64,000 bases of DNA from Neobacillus terrae. Its GTDB lineage: Bacteria; Bacillota; Bacilli; Bacillales; Cytobacillaceae. The translations under genes were made by a program, and so were the position numbers. Within the stretch, counting starts at the first letter, position 1. Each line of letters opens with the position of its first letter. Location of the stretch: contig NZ_JAAOEO010000018.1 in NCBI RefSeq assembly GCF_011393025.1, forward strand, positions 1-64,000, given 5' to 3'. The notes beneath the pieces are model-generated. The model did no database searches. It saw nothing but the letters and a program-made list of their open reading frames with translations, and was not told the origin of the DNA. This document shows, piece after piece, positions 57,886 through 64,000 of this stretch.

Positions 57886-58541
57886 TATTTACTCTCCTTT
57901 CTCCAATTGATTTCATAGTCCGCTTCTGTATTTCGTGCTACCTCCTCAAGTGTTACTCCTGGCATCAGTTCAATCAGCTTAAGCCGGTCATTTACAAATT
58001 CAAACACAGCGAGTTCGGTAATAATGGTATTTACTTTTCTCGTTGAGGTAATGGGATAAGTACAGCTCTTCACCAGCTTAGGCTCTCCGTTTTTTGTACA
58101 ATGGTTGGTGGTAATAATGATCTTCTTTGCACCGCTTAGAAGGTCCATTGCTCCTCCAACTCCCATAATGTTTTTGCCCGGTACTGCCCAATTGGCAATA
58201 AATCCTGATTCATCAACCTGGAGTGCTCCAAGGAAAGCCATTTCGACATGTCCGCCTCTGATCATCGCGAATGAATCTGCACTATGAAAATACGAAGCTC
58301 CTGTTTCTTCTGCTACAGGAAGTTTTCCGGCATTAACAAGGCCTGGATCAAAATTGGAAGGATGCTTTAACTCACCAACGCCAAGCATCCCGTTTTCAGT
58401 ATGAAAGAATACTTTGTCAGAATCTGCATATTTTGCAATCAACGTAGGAATACCAATACCAAGATTAACAGTTGCAAACGGTGTAATTTCTTGTGCAGCC
58501 CTCTGGGCAATCAACTCCTGCACGTCTTTGAGAGTGTTCAT
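57885..58541 (-). CDS. 3-oxoacid CoA-transferase subunit B
   Basis: The 218-aa beta subunit has the catalytic Glu in FFHTENGMLGVG near residue 50, preceded by VNLGIGIPTLIAKY. Further blocks are MIRGGHVEMAFLGALQVDES and NWAVPGKNIMGVGGAMDL. With subunit A it transfers CoA from succinyl-CoA or acetyl-CoA to a 3-oxoacid (acetoacetate or 3-oxoadipate). The 4-nt overlap with subunit A indicates translational coupling. Confidence 0.95.
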   Translation of the reverse strand: MNTLKDVQELIAQRAAQEITPFATVNLGIGIPTLIAKYADSDKVFFHTENGMLGVGELKHPSNFDPGLVNAGKLPVAEETGASYFHSADSFAMIRGGHVEMAFLGALQVDESGFIANWAVPGKNIMGVGGAMDLLSGAKKIIITTNHCTKNGEPKLVKSCTYPITSTRKVNTIITELAVFEFVNDRLKLIELMPGVTLEEVARNTEADYEINWRKESK

Positions 58542-59221
58542 CTTTCCACAACTCCTTCCCTAGTTAGAATGAGTTTGCTTTTTACAATAGCATCAATATA
58601 TAAATGCGGAGTGACAATTTCTTCCGGCAGTAGCTCACCCGGTTCCACAATTTCATCTACCTCTGCGATCACATAATCGGCTGCTGTTGCCATGATAGGA
58701 TTAAAATTCCTCGTAGTTTTGTAGTATATGAGATTTCCAAGTGTATCAGCTTTTTGAGCTTTTATTAAAGCCACATTTGCCTTGAGAGCTTCTTCGTACA
58801 AATAATTTTCATCGTTTATTACACGTACTTCTTTGCCTTTGGCCAGCTCTGTCCCTACTCCTGTTTTCGTATAATACGCTCCAATGCCTGCGCCACCTGC
58901 ACGGATCGATTCAGACATCGTGCCCTGTGGCATAAGCTGGATTTCTAGCTTCCCAATATTAAAATGGTCACCCACTTCACGGTTGCTTGTAAAATAGGAA
59001 CCTATTGCTTTCTTTATTTTTCCCTGTCTTAGTAAAATCCCCAGTCCTTTACCGGCTTCTCCAAGATTGTTGCTTATAATGGTTAAGCCGTTAACTTCCT
59101 GGCGGGTCAACTCATCAATTAATGTTAGTGGAGCACCAACAAGCCCAAATCCGCCGACCATTATGGTGTCACCTGATTTCACATTTTGCATGACTTCTTC
59201 AGCTGTCCTGATCTTATCCAT
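58538..59221 (-). CDS. 3-oxoacid CoA-transferase subunit A
   Basis: The 227-aa alpha subunit reads IMVGGFGLVGAPLTLIDELT near 22-41 with the GGFG signature, MPQGTMSESIRAGGAGIGAY near 98-117, and a C-terminal EELVTPHLYIDAI-like end (EEIVTPHLYIDAIVKSKLIL). AGAGGTGAC lies 5 nt before the ATG. It is the first gene after leader A, so control by that leader would set expression of the A-B-thiolase-ADH-CMD unit. Confidence 0.94.
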   Translation of the reverse strand: MDKIRTAEEVMQNVKSGDTIMVGGFGLVGAPLTLIDELTRQEVNGLTIISNNLGEAGKGLGILLRQGKIKKAIGSYFTSNREVGDHFNIGKLEIQLMPQGTMSESIRAGGAGIGAYYTKTGVGTELAKGKEVRVINDENYLYEEALKANVALIKAQKADTLGNLIYYKTTRNFNPIMATAADYVIAEVDEIVEPGELLPEEIVTPHLYIDAIVKSKLILTREGVVER

Positions 59222-59245
59222 ATACTGTCACCTCTTTTTTTTGAA

Positions 59246-59343
59246 TAAAAAAAGCCCAACCAAAAGAAGAGGAAGAATCCCCGTCTTTTGGAAAGGCTAG
59301 GCAATCTTAACTTAAATGAAAAGGGTAATTTCCATCATTAAGA
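59246..59343 (-). ncRNA. Candidate structured leader A (attenuator) before CoA-transferase
   Basis: On the minus strand, TCTTAA and TTAAGA enclose 27 nt containing GGAAATTACCC and TTTCATTT. CCTAGCC then starts a long stem that closes with GGTTGGGC, followed by TTTTTTT, and the gene starts about 25 nt later. Leader B at 61092 shares the block. The inner stem here is CCAAAAGA/TCTTTTGG. It lies between cyclase 2 and the CoA-transferase genes. No known riboswitch consensus (S-box, T-box, THF, preQ1, guanidine) was recognised. Confidence 0.6.
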
Positions 59344-59358
59344 TTATGACTTCCCAAT

Positions 59359-59388
59359 ACTATATTTTTGAATCCTACCATTCTTCAA
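59359..59388 (-). promoter_or_regulatory. Possible promoter inside the end of cyclase 2
   Basis: TTGAAG (59383-59388) and TATAGT (59359-59364) are 18 nt apart on the minus strand and would start a leader of about 130 nt carrying leader A. Confidence 0.45.
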
Positions 59389-60052
59389 TAGCAAGTGCCC
59401 TGATAGGAGAGCCAGTCAGCCCTTTTAAATTAAGCGGCGTTCCGATAAAGTAAAAGGACTTCTTTGATAGCTTATCAAGATTGACGATATTTTCCATAAT
59501 TAAGATATTGCGGCCAAGCAATGTTAAATGCACATCTCTCTGCATATTGTCGTTGATGTCAGCATTCGCTAAATCAAGGCCAATCGCTTTAAGCTTATGG
59601 TCTACCACCCATTCTGCCACTGATGGAGCAAGAGATTTACACTGATGGAATCCTTCACCGTTCCATTCTCCTGGCCAGCAGCGGAAAAGAACAATATCGT
59701 CCTCTTTAATCGAAAGGTGTTCTCTCTCAACTACAGTTTCGATCATTTCCCTCGTAACCGGTTCATTCGGAGCCTTGTCAGATACGTCGATTACTATTGC
59801 ATTCCCCATTGTTGCATCGATTGGAATTTGCTCAATGGTAAGGCCATCTTTGAAAAAGTGGTAAGGTGCATCCATATGGGTTCCGCTATGGTCGGACATC
59901 ATAAAAATTTTGCTTGCATAACCCTCACAAGGAGCTGAATACCGAGGTTTGGAAAAATCATGTGTCACATGGTCCATCATCACCACTTTCGGATGTGATG
60001 GAAAAGAAACCAGTCCATCATATAGCAATACTGATAAATCTACTACTTTCAT
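59375..60052 (-). CDS. Cyclase-family metal-dependent hydrolase 2
   Basis: The roughly 225-aa cyclase-family protein has the signature DHSGTHMDAPYHFF near 54-67, ligand residues in LRCWPGEW-type text (VLFRCWPGEWNGEGF) and a late segment AIGLDLANADIND. It retains all metal ligands H-x3-H-x-D and the later H. It may hydrolyse a cyclic or N-formyl intermediate before the CoA steps. The start at 60052 follows GGTGGGGGAGACA. It is downstream of the 3-hydroxyacyl-CoA dehydrogenase gene by about 50 nt. Confidence 0.87.
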   Translation of the reverse strand: MKVVDLSVLLYDGLVSFPSHPKVVMMDHVTHDFSKPRYSAPCEGYASKIFMMSDHSGTHMDAPYHFFKDGLTIEQIPIDATMGNAIVIDVSDKAPNEPVTREMIETVVEREHLSIKEDDIVLFRCWPGEWNGEGFHQCKSLAPSVAEWVVDHKLKAIGLDLANADINDNMQRDVHLTLLGRNILIMENIVNLDKLSKKSFYFIGTPLNLKGLTGSPIRALAIEEW

Positions 60053-60103
60053 TGTCTCCCCCACCTTAGCTGAATATTGGCTGCCTTTTTGGCAGATATG
60101 TAT

Positions 60104-61051
60104 CTATTTTTCTAATTGATTGACCCAATGGATCAATTGGAGCATCTTCGTGTTTTTTTCCTGGCTGATGTTTTTTTGCTGATTTTCATCCCATTCGTAA
60201 AAACCCTTGCCCGTTTTAATTCCCAGCTCACTGTTTGCTACTTTTTTGGCAAGCAGATCAGCGGGTTCTGTCCTGTTTTCAAGGTCTTTATACAGATAGG
60301 ATGCAATATGATGATGTACATCCAAACCGTTTAAATCCCGCTGCTCAAGTGGACCGGTAAATAACATTCTTACCCCTATGCTCCATCGGACAACTGTATC
60401 AATCTCTTCAGCGGAAGCAATTCCTTGTTCCAAAAGGGATATTGCTTCCCTCGCCATGGCGTGTTGAATGCGGTTTCCGATAAAACCGGGTATATCCTTT
60501 TTTAATAAGACCGGTTTTTTATCAATTTCTTTAAAAAAATCCATTACCTTATTACTGACTTGTTCAGAGGTTTTGTCGTTCCTAATAACCTCCACTAAAG
60601 GCACAACTTGTGCTGGCATGAAAAAATGGGTGCCAATAAAACGCTCTGGATGCTCCAGTTTCTCTGCAAGCATATTAATAGGAAGACCAGAGGTATTCGA
60701 AGCAAAGATGACAGTGGAATCGCAAATGGTTTCAAGCTGGCTTAATAATTCCTGCTTAAGCTCCAATATTTCCGGGATGGCTTCTATAACAAGCCAGGAA
60801 TTCTTAACTTCCTCTAGATCTTCTGTAGTCTTAATATTTTGCAGGACTCCCTCTATTGATTCTTCTGTTATAAATCCCTGTTTAACCAGTTCATTCATTT
60901 GCGCATAAATTTTACCTAGAGCATCTTCAAGAATGTTTTGAAACTTATCATAGAGGATAACGCTTACATTCTTCTGTGCAAATAGCTGGGCAATTCCAAG
61001 TCCCATGGCGCCAGCACCTAAAATGGCGATCTCACCTTTTAATTGTGGCAA
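60104..61051 (-). CDS. 3-hydroxyacyl-CoA dehydrogenase
   Basis: The roughly 315-aa protein has an N-terminal Rossmann domain (IAILGAGAMGLGIAQLFAQK) and HAD signatures: SNTSGLPINMLAEKLEHPERFIG-type text near 115-137 with the catalytic Ser/Asn, THFFMPAQVVPLVEVI with the catalytic His-Glu pair, and a C-terminal helical domain with GIKTGKGFYEW. It oxidises 3-hydroxyacyl-CoA to 3-oxoacyl-CoA with NAD. The TTG at 61051 is chosen because GGGAGGAGGAG lies just upstream; the longer frame would run through leader B. Confidence 0.92.
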   Translation of the reverse strand: MPQLKGEIAILGAGAMGLGIAQLFAQKNVSVILYDKFQNILEDALGKIYAQMNELVKQGFITEESIEGVLQNIKTTEDLEEVKNSWLVIEAIPEILELKQELLSQLETICDSTVIFASNTSGLPINMLAEKLEHPERFIGTHFFMPAQVVPLVEVIRNDKTSEQVSNKVMDFFKEIDKKPVLLKKDIPGFIGNRIQHAMAREAISLLEQGIASAEEIDTVVRWSIGVRMLFTGPLEQRDLNGLDVHHHIASYLYKDLENRTEPADLLAKKVANSELGIKTGKGFYEWDENQQKNISQEKNTKMLQLIHWVNQLEK

Positions 61052-61091
61052 CTCATCTCCTCCTCCCTTTTGCCAAAGATGTACATAAAAA

Positions 61092-61198
61092 TAAAAAACC
61101 CAGCTGCCCAAGGAAAAATAAGAATTACAGATTCTTATCTTCAATGGAAAAGCTAGGTATTCTTAATGAAATGAAATGGGTGAATTTCACGGTTAAGA
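61092..61198 (-). ncRNA. Candidate structured leader B (attenuator) before 3-hydroxyacyl-CoA dehydrogenase
   Basis: On the minus strand, TCTTAA and TTAAGA enclose 26 nt with GTGAAATTCACCC and TTTCATTT. CCTAGCT then pairs with AGCTGGG after an inner stem ATAAGAAT/ATTCTTAT, followed by TTTTTT. The outer stem ends in T-A here and C-G in leader A, a compensatory change. It sits in an untranslated leader of about 200 nt that begins at a good sigma-A promoter. Confidence 0.62.
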
Positions 61199-61257
61199 AG
61201 ATGCTTTTCTATCAATCTTTTATTATCTTTTCGATTAGTAAGATAATTCATATTTTT

Positions 61258-61286
61258 ATATTATTTTATAAAAAACTTTTCGTCAA
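61258..61286 (-). promoter_or_regulatory. Sigma-A promoter of the 3-hydroxyacyl-CoA dehydrogenase operon
   Basis: TTGACG (61281-61286) and TAATAT (61258-61263) are separated by 17 nt on the minus strand. Transcription from about 61250 would give a 200-nt leader before the start codon at 61051. Confidence 0.7.
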
Positions 61287-61398
61287 CTCTTTTATAATGT
61301 TTTTCTGAAATATTTTAATTTTTAGCTTTTATTGTTATGATGGAAATAGAATTAATCATAACTCAATATACTTACAAAAGAAAAAGGGAGGTTTTTTT

Positions 61399-61740
61399 AT
61401 GATTCCTAACGAACTTAAAACTGTATTAGTAACCGCATATGCCAAGGCCCCACAGGGCAGTGCCATGTATGAAATTTATAAGCATGCCGGAATTATTCTG
61501 GAAATTGACCCGGAAACTGATATTATTGTAAACGCAGAATTTACCTTTATAACGAATTTGGCACAGGACTTCTTCCAAAGGATGATTATCGGATATAATC
61601 TCTCAAACGGAATTGATGAACTGATCGATCATATCGAAAAACATTATTTTGCACCTTCTACCGGATCTGTAATTGTTTCACTAAAGGCTGCTTATAAAAG
61701 ATACATAGAAAAAATAAATAACCTCGCTACTGTAAAATGA
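61399..61740 (+). CDS. DUF3870 protein
   Basis: The 113-aa protein fits DUF3870: VLVTAYAKAPQGSAMYEIYK at the N-terminus, GIILEIDPETDIIVNAEFTF in the middle, DFFQRMIIGYNLSNGIDELI, and the last helix VSLKAAYKRYIEKI. The family has no known activity but is often next to amino-acid, opine or CoA catabolic genes in Firmicutes, sometimes near sigma-54 regulators. It is divergent from the catabolic operon. AAAGGGAGG lies 7 nt before the ATG. Confidence 0.85.
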   Translation: MIPNELKTVLVTAYAKAPQGSAMYEIYKHAGIILEIDPETDIIVNAEFTFITNLAQDFFQRMIIGYNLSNGIDELIDHIEKHYFAPSTGSVIVSLKAAYKRYIEKINNLATVK

Positions 61741-61751
61741 ACTAGAAACAA

Positions 61752-61786
61752 AAGAACCCGGTACTTTCTAAGAATCGGGTTTTTGA
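61752..61786 (+). terminator. Terminator of the DUF3870 gene
   Basis: AACCCG and CGGGTT form a 6-bp stem around a loop of about 15 nt and run into TTTTTG. A moderate terminator between convergent genes. Confidence 0.65.
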
Positions 61787-61832
61787 ATACCATATTACTT
61801 TAGAATTTAATTTTACAAAAACTTACTTTGAA

Positions 61833-62633
61833 TCATAAACTTTCCTCTAGCCATTTCTGTAATGTTAAAGTCAGTTCTTTACGTACATTGGTATAGAGAT
61901 GCTCTGTTTCAAACGTTTTAGTTAGAAGGTGTTTTGCGTTTGCTTTTTCGAGCATGACGACCAAAGGATCATGAAAATATTCCTTTGGCAGTTCCTTATC
62001 ATGTGTTGCAGCAGTTAAAAGCAGCCTTCTGTTGGCTAACTCCGGTGCGAACAGGAATGTATTCCACTTGTCAATATTATCGCGAACTTCTTCAAGGATG
62101 TTTTCAGGCGTACTGCCATTAAGAAAAAATGTACCTTCTTTTAACATAGCATACAACTTGTCTTCCACTGCTGGATTTTGATCCATCATCTGTACAAACA
62201 AGGCAAAATTTGCTCCAGACATAGAGACAATAGTTTTTATGGAAGGGTCCAATGAGGCGGTTTTTAGAGCTAAAAATCCTCCAAAACTATGCCCTATCAG
62301 AGCAATCCGATTCACATCTATTCGATTTTCTTTAGTCAAATCATCTTGTTTTATGTATTTAATTGTGGCTAAAACATCCTCAAGTGAATTTGTAAAAGAG
62401 AAATCCCCCTTGCTTCCCCATGCTCCACGGTAATTTATCACCAAGACATTCCATCCACTTTGATGAAGAGATGTAGCAATATCAAAATTCATTACAACTC
62501 CAGGGAAACCATGAAGCATGATTATTGTAGCGTGTGGACCTTCCCCTTCCGCGATATACATACGCCCGGCAATCGTATCCTCTCCACTTGGAATTTTTAA
62601 TAAGACTAATTTTCCTGAAGTATCGCTATCCAT
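61833..62633 (-). CDS. Alpha/beta-hydrolase
   Basis: The 266-aa serine hydrolase has the oxyanion region MLHGFPGVVMNFDIA near 39-53, the nucleophile in GHSFGGFLAL near 114-123 and the acid/base in AATHDKELP and TEHLYTNVR. It resembles prolyl-oligopeptidase-like or acyl-ester hydrolases with an N-terminal strand hairpin. The substrate is unknown. It is monocistronic. GGAGTGGAGA lies upstream of the ATG. Confidence 0.85.
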   Translation of the reverse strand: MDSDTSGKLVLLKIPSGEDTIAGRMYIAEGEGPHATIIMLHGFPGVVMNFDIATSLHQSGWNVLVINYRGAWGSKGDFSFTNSLEDVLATIKYIKQDDLTKENRIDVNRIALIGHSFGGFLALKTASLDPSIKTIVSMSGANFALFVQMMDQNPAVEDKLYAMLKEGTFFLNGSTPENILEEVRDNIDKWNTFLFAPELANRRLLLTAATHDKELPKEYFHDPLVVMLEKANAKHLLTKTFETEHLYTNVRKELTLTLQKWLEESL

Positions 62634-62899
62634 AATATCTCCACTCCAATCTCATCTCTGCATACCGTAGCCTTTTTAAAATTTTCTATAAAAAAGGCTG
62701 TTTCTCCTGCAAAAATATCCTTATAGGACAAAACGACTTCGGTGACTAGTCCTCTTTTTCCAGAAACTTAAGGACAATACCCTTTGGTGAGGAAAAATTG
62801 TGATCGAAAAACTTTCTCTATAAGGAAGAAAATCTTAGAAGTGGAACCAGCGATTCCGAAGATAAATCTTTATTTTACAGAACCTAAGAAGGATCCACT
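62634..62899. other. Intergenic stretch without recognised features
   Basis: Only short AT-rich segments and a possible promoter of the hydrolase gene. No ORF with a ribosome binding site, repeat copy or terminator was found. Confidence 0.4.
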
Positions 62900-63787
62900 T
62901 TACTCCTTCCATATTTGTGTAATGGGATGGGCGTTTTTGCTGGCTCCTGCATGAGATAATCCATATATGTCTTCTATCGTTCTTAAAAGATCGAAGTGAT
63001 TTATTTCTTCATTATAAATCCCATTTTTAACCATTGGTCCTACTAAAAAAGTAGGAATCTTGTTTCCTTGAGACTTATCATCTTCATCCCATGTAACAAT
63101 TAATAGACTGTTATTCTTTTCCGTCCATTTTACATAAGGATCAAGATGAAGCTTTAGCCAATTATCGGCCTGACGAATGGTTTCATCGTGCATATCGTTT
63201 CTTAGAGTCGGAATCACAAAAGATACGGTTGGCAGCTTATTAAAATCAGACGGAAAGTTTTTTAAAGGCTGGTTGGCGCTTTTCGGAACGTTTGTAAAGT
63301 TGACCCAAGGATTGTGCTTGCGGGCATATCCGCTTGGATCATTTGTTGATGGTCCATTAAATCCAACTGATGGCATTCCTTCCGAATACCCTTTAAATGT
63401 TAAATTCTTGTCCGCCAGCTCACTAGCAAGATTGGGTGTTGAAAATGTTTTTTTAGGTACCCTATCTCCCGTAACTCCCTGGTTTGATCCGGAAAATAAA
63501 TCGAGATAATTAGGCTGGCTTGGGTGCTCAATTGCATGGTAATTCGTTAAATTTGCTCCCTTTTTCATCAAGGAATTCATATAAGGTGCAGAAGGATTTC
63601 CCGCAATTTCCTTATGAGAATGGTTTTCCTCAACCACAATAACAATATGACTTATTTGAGGAAGACTGTCAGTTGCTTGATTTTGAGCTTTTTCTACTTT
63701 TTTGACTATTTTTTTAGGTTGTTCTTTTGAACAGGCGGATAATATGAATATAAATGCTGCTAAAAGGATTAAAATGTTCTTTCTCAA
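62900..63787 (-). CDS. Phosphoesterase-family lipoprotein (PF04185, acid phosphatase/phospholipase C-like)
   Basis: The roughly 295-aa exported enzyme has signal peptide MRKNILILLAAFIFILSAC with a lipobox Cys, a Lys-rich linker, and the catalytic domain from HIVIVVEENHSHKEIAGN near 46. Metal-site regions are the E-N-H motif, NYHAIEHPSQPNYLDLFSGS near 85 and VTWDEDDKS near 237. It hydrolyses phosphomonoesters or phospholipids outside the membrane. The TTG at 63787 has GCAGGTG 6 nt upstream and gives a clean signal peptide; the ATG at 63814 lacks a site. Confidence 0.85.
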   Translation of the reverse strand: MRKNILILLAAFIFILSACSKEQPKKIVKKVEKAQNQATDSLPQISHIVIVVEENHSHKEIAGNPSAPYMNSLMKKGANLTNYHAIEHPSQPNYLDLFSGSNQGVTGDRVPKKTFSTPNLASELADKNLTFKGYSEGMPSVGFNGPSTNDPSGYARKHNPWVNFTNVPKSANQPLKNFPSDFNKLPTVSFVIPTLRNDMHDETIRQADNWLKLHLDPYVKWTEKNNSLLIVTWDEDDKSQGNKIPTFLVGPMVKNGIYNEEINHFDLLRTIEDIYGLSHAGASKNAHPITQIWKE

Positions 63788-63856
63788 ATGGTGCACCTGC
63801 TTTCTTGGGATCATGTATCAAGAATAATATTACCCCTAAAAAATATTTCACTAACA

Positions 63857-63886
63857 AAAAAAGAAGCAGGATAACTCGCTTCTGAA
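63857..63886 (-). terminator. Terminator of the gene entering from the right
   Basis: On the minus strand AGAAGC GAGTTATCCT GCTTCT is followed by TTTTTTTG. It lies just after the partial gene at the window edge. Confidence 0.8.
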
Positions 63887-63906
63887 AATTTATTATTTAC
63901 TTTCAG

Positions 63907-64000
63907 TTAAAGCCAAGTTTGTTCGAACCCTTTTTTGATTTCTTCGTTCGCATTTAATAAGGGGGCTGGTATAGTGAAGGATACTTTAATCATAATGTCT
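63907..64000 (-). CDS. C-terminal end of a gene cut by the window edge
   Basis: A minus-strand frame open to the window edge reads MIKVSFTIPAPLLNANEEIK, then KKGFEQTWL-type text and TAA. A terminator follows, so it is probably the end of a real gene. The family cannot be named from about 30 residues. Confidence 0.4.
   Translation of the reverse strand, partial: DIMIKVSFTIPAPLLNANEEIKKGFEQTWL

Noticed and set aside
59246..61198. Leaders A and B as T-box riboswitches
   Set aside because: No AGGGTGGNACCGCG-type T-box sequence, no specifier loop and the leaders are too short.
1..64000. rRNA or tRNA genes
   Set aside because: No cloverleaf-like segments with CCA or GGTTCGA-type arms and no rRNA consensus text were noticed on either strand by eye.

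Overview
The window is chromosomal DNA from a low-GC, endospore-forming member of the Bacillaceae, of the Bacillus/Mesobacillus/Neobacillus/Cytobacillus kind. The evidence is AGGAGG-type ribosome binding sites before nearly every gene, frequent TTG and GTG starts, and a typical Bacillales gene set: YflT, YezD, DUF1540, RsbR paralogs, MhqO/MhqP, a cysH-cysP-sat-cysC-sumT-sirB sulfate operon behind a SAM-I riboswitch, glnB-amt, and a LicT-type antiterminator leader. No rRNA, tRNA or CRISPR array was seen. Most genes lie on the minus strand.

Layout. 0-9.3 kb is accessory sequence: small proteins, an orphan ParA with a partner gene, a uracil-DNA glycosylase pseudogene whose two halves now face opposite ways, two MITE-like insertions, an M20D amidase and an ArsR/SRPBCC pair. 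9.4-15.5 kb carries a ring-cleavage and tautomerase operon followed by DoxX-ribA-ribD-HAD, facing an XRE-cupin regulator. 15.5-28 kb mixes Sir2, a nonsense-interrupted nnr, a double SRPBCC protein, an RsbR paralog, an aldo/keto reductase, an mhqOP-like operon with two operators, and a decayed cidA-cidB pair. 28-34 kb holds a second RsbR, a polar amino-acid ABC transporter facing a LysR regulator, and a glutathionyl-hydroquinone-reductase homologue. 34.3-34.6 kb is a 20/21-bp tandem repeat array. 34.8-40.5 kb is the sulfate assimilation operon with riboswitch, yezD and an inserted repeat. 41-47.5 kb holds an MFS pump, a DUF1275 protein, a phospho-beta-glucosidase whose PTS gene has been deleted to a stub, and glnB-amt.

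47.6-61.7 kb is a catabolic island in two or three minus-strand operons: AtoE transporter, two cyclase-family hydrolases, SDR, lone Rieske ferredoxin, ACMSD-like amidohydrolase, Ldh2-type dehydrogenase, FAH-family enzyme, GntR/FCD regulator, double CMD protein, zinc alcohol dehydrogenase, thiolase, CoA-transferase and 3-hydroxyacyl-CoA dehydrogenase. The second half looks like a beta-ketoacyl-CoA end-pathway. The first half should feed it from an unidentified cyclic or amide-containing substrate.

The most interesting unexplained signal is a conserved structured leader found twice in this island, upstream of the 3-hydroxyacyl-CoA dehydrogenase gene and upstream of the CoA-transferase genes. 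Both copies share a roughly 55-nt block bounded by TCTTAA/TTAAGA and a following terminator whose outer stem pairs in both copies with a compensatory base change. This may be an undescribed attenuator or riboswitch. Other notable items are a dispersed 95/152-nt hairpin repeat found three times and a set of genes each broken by a nonsense codon.
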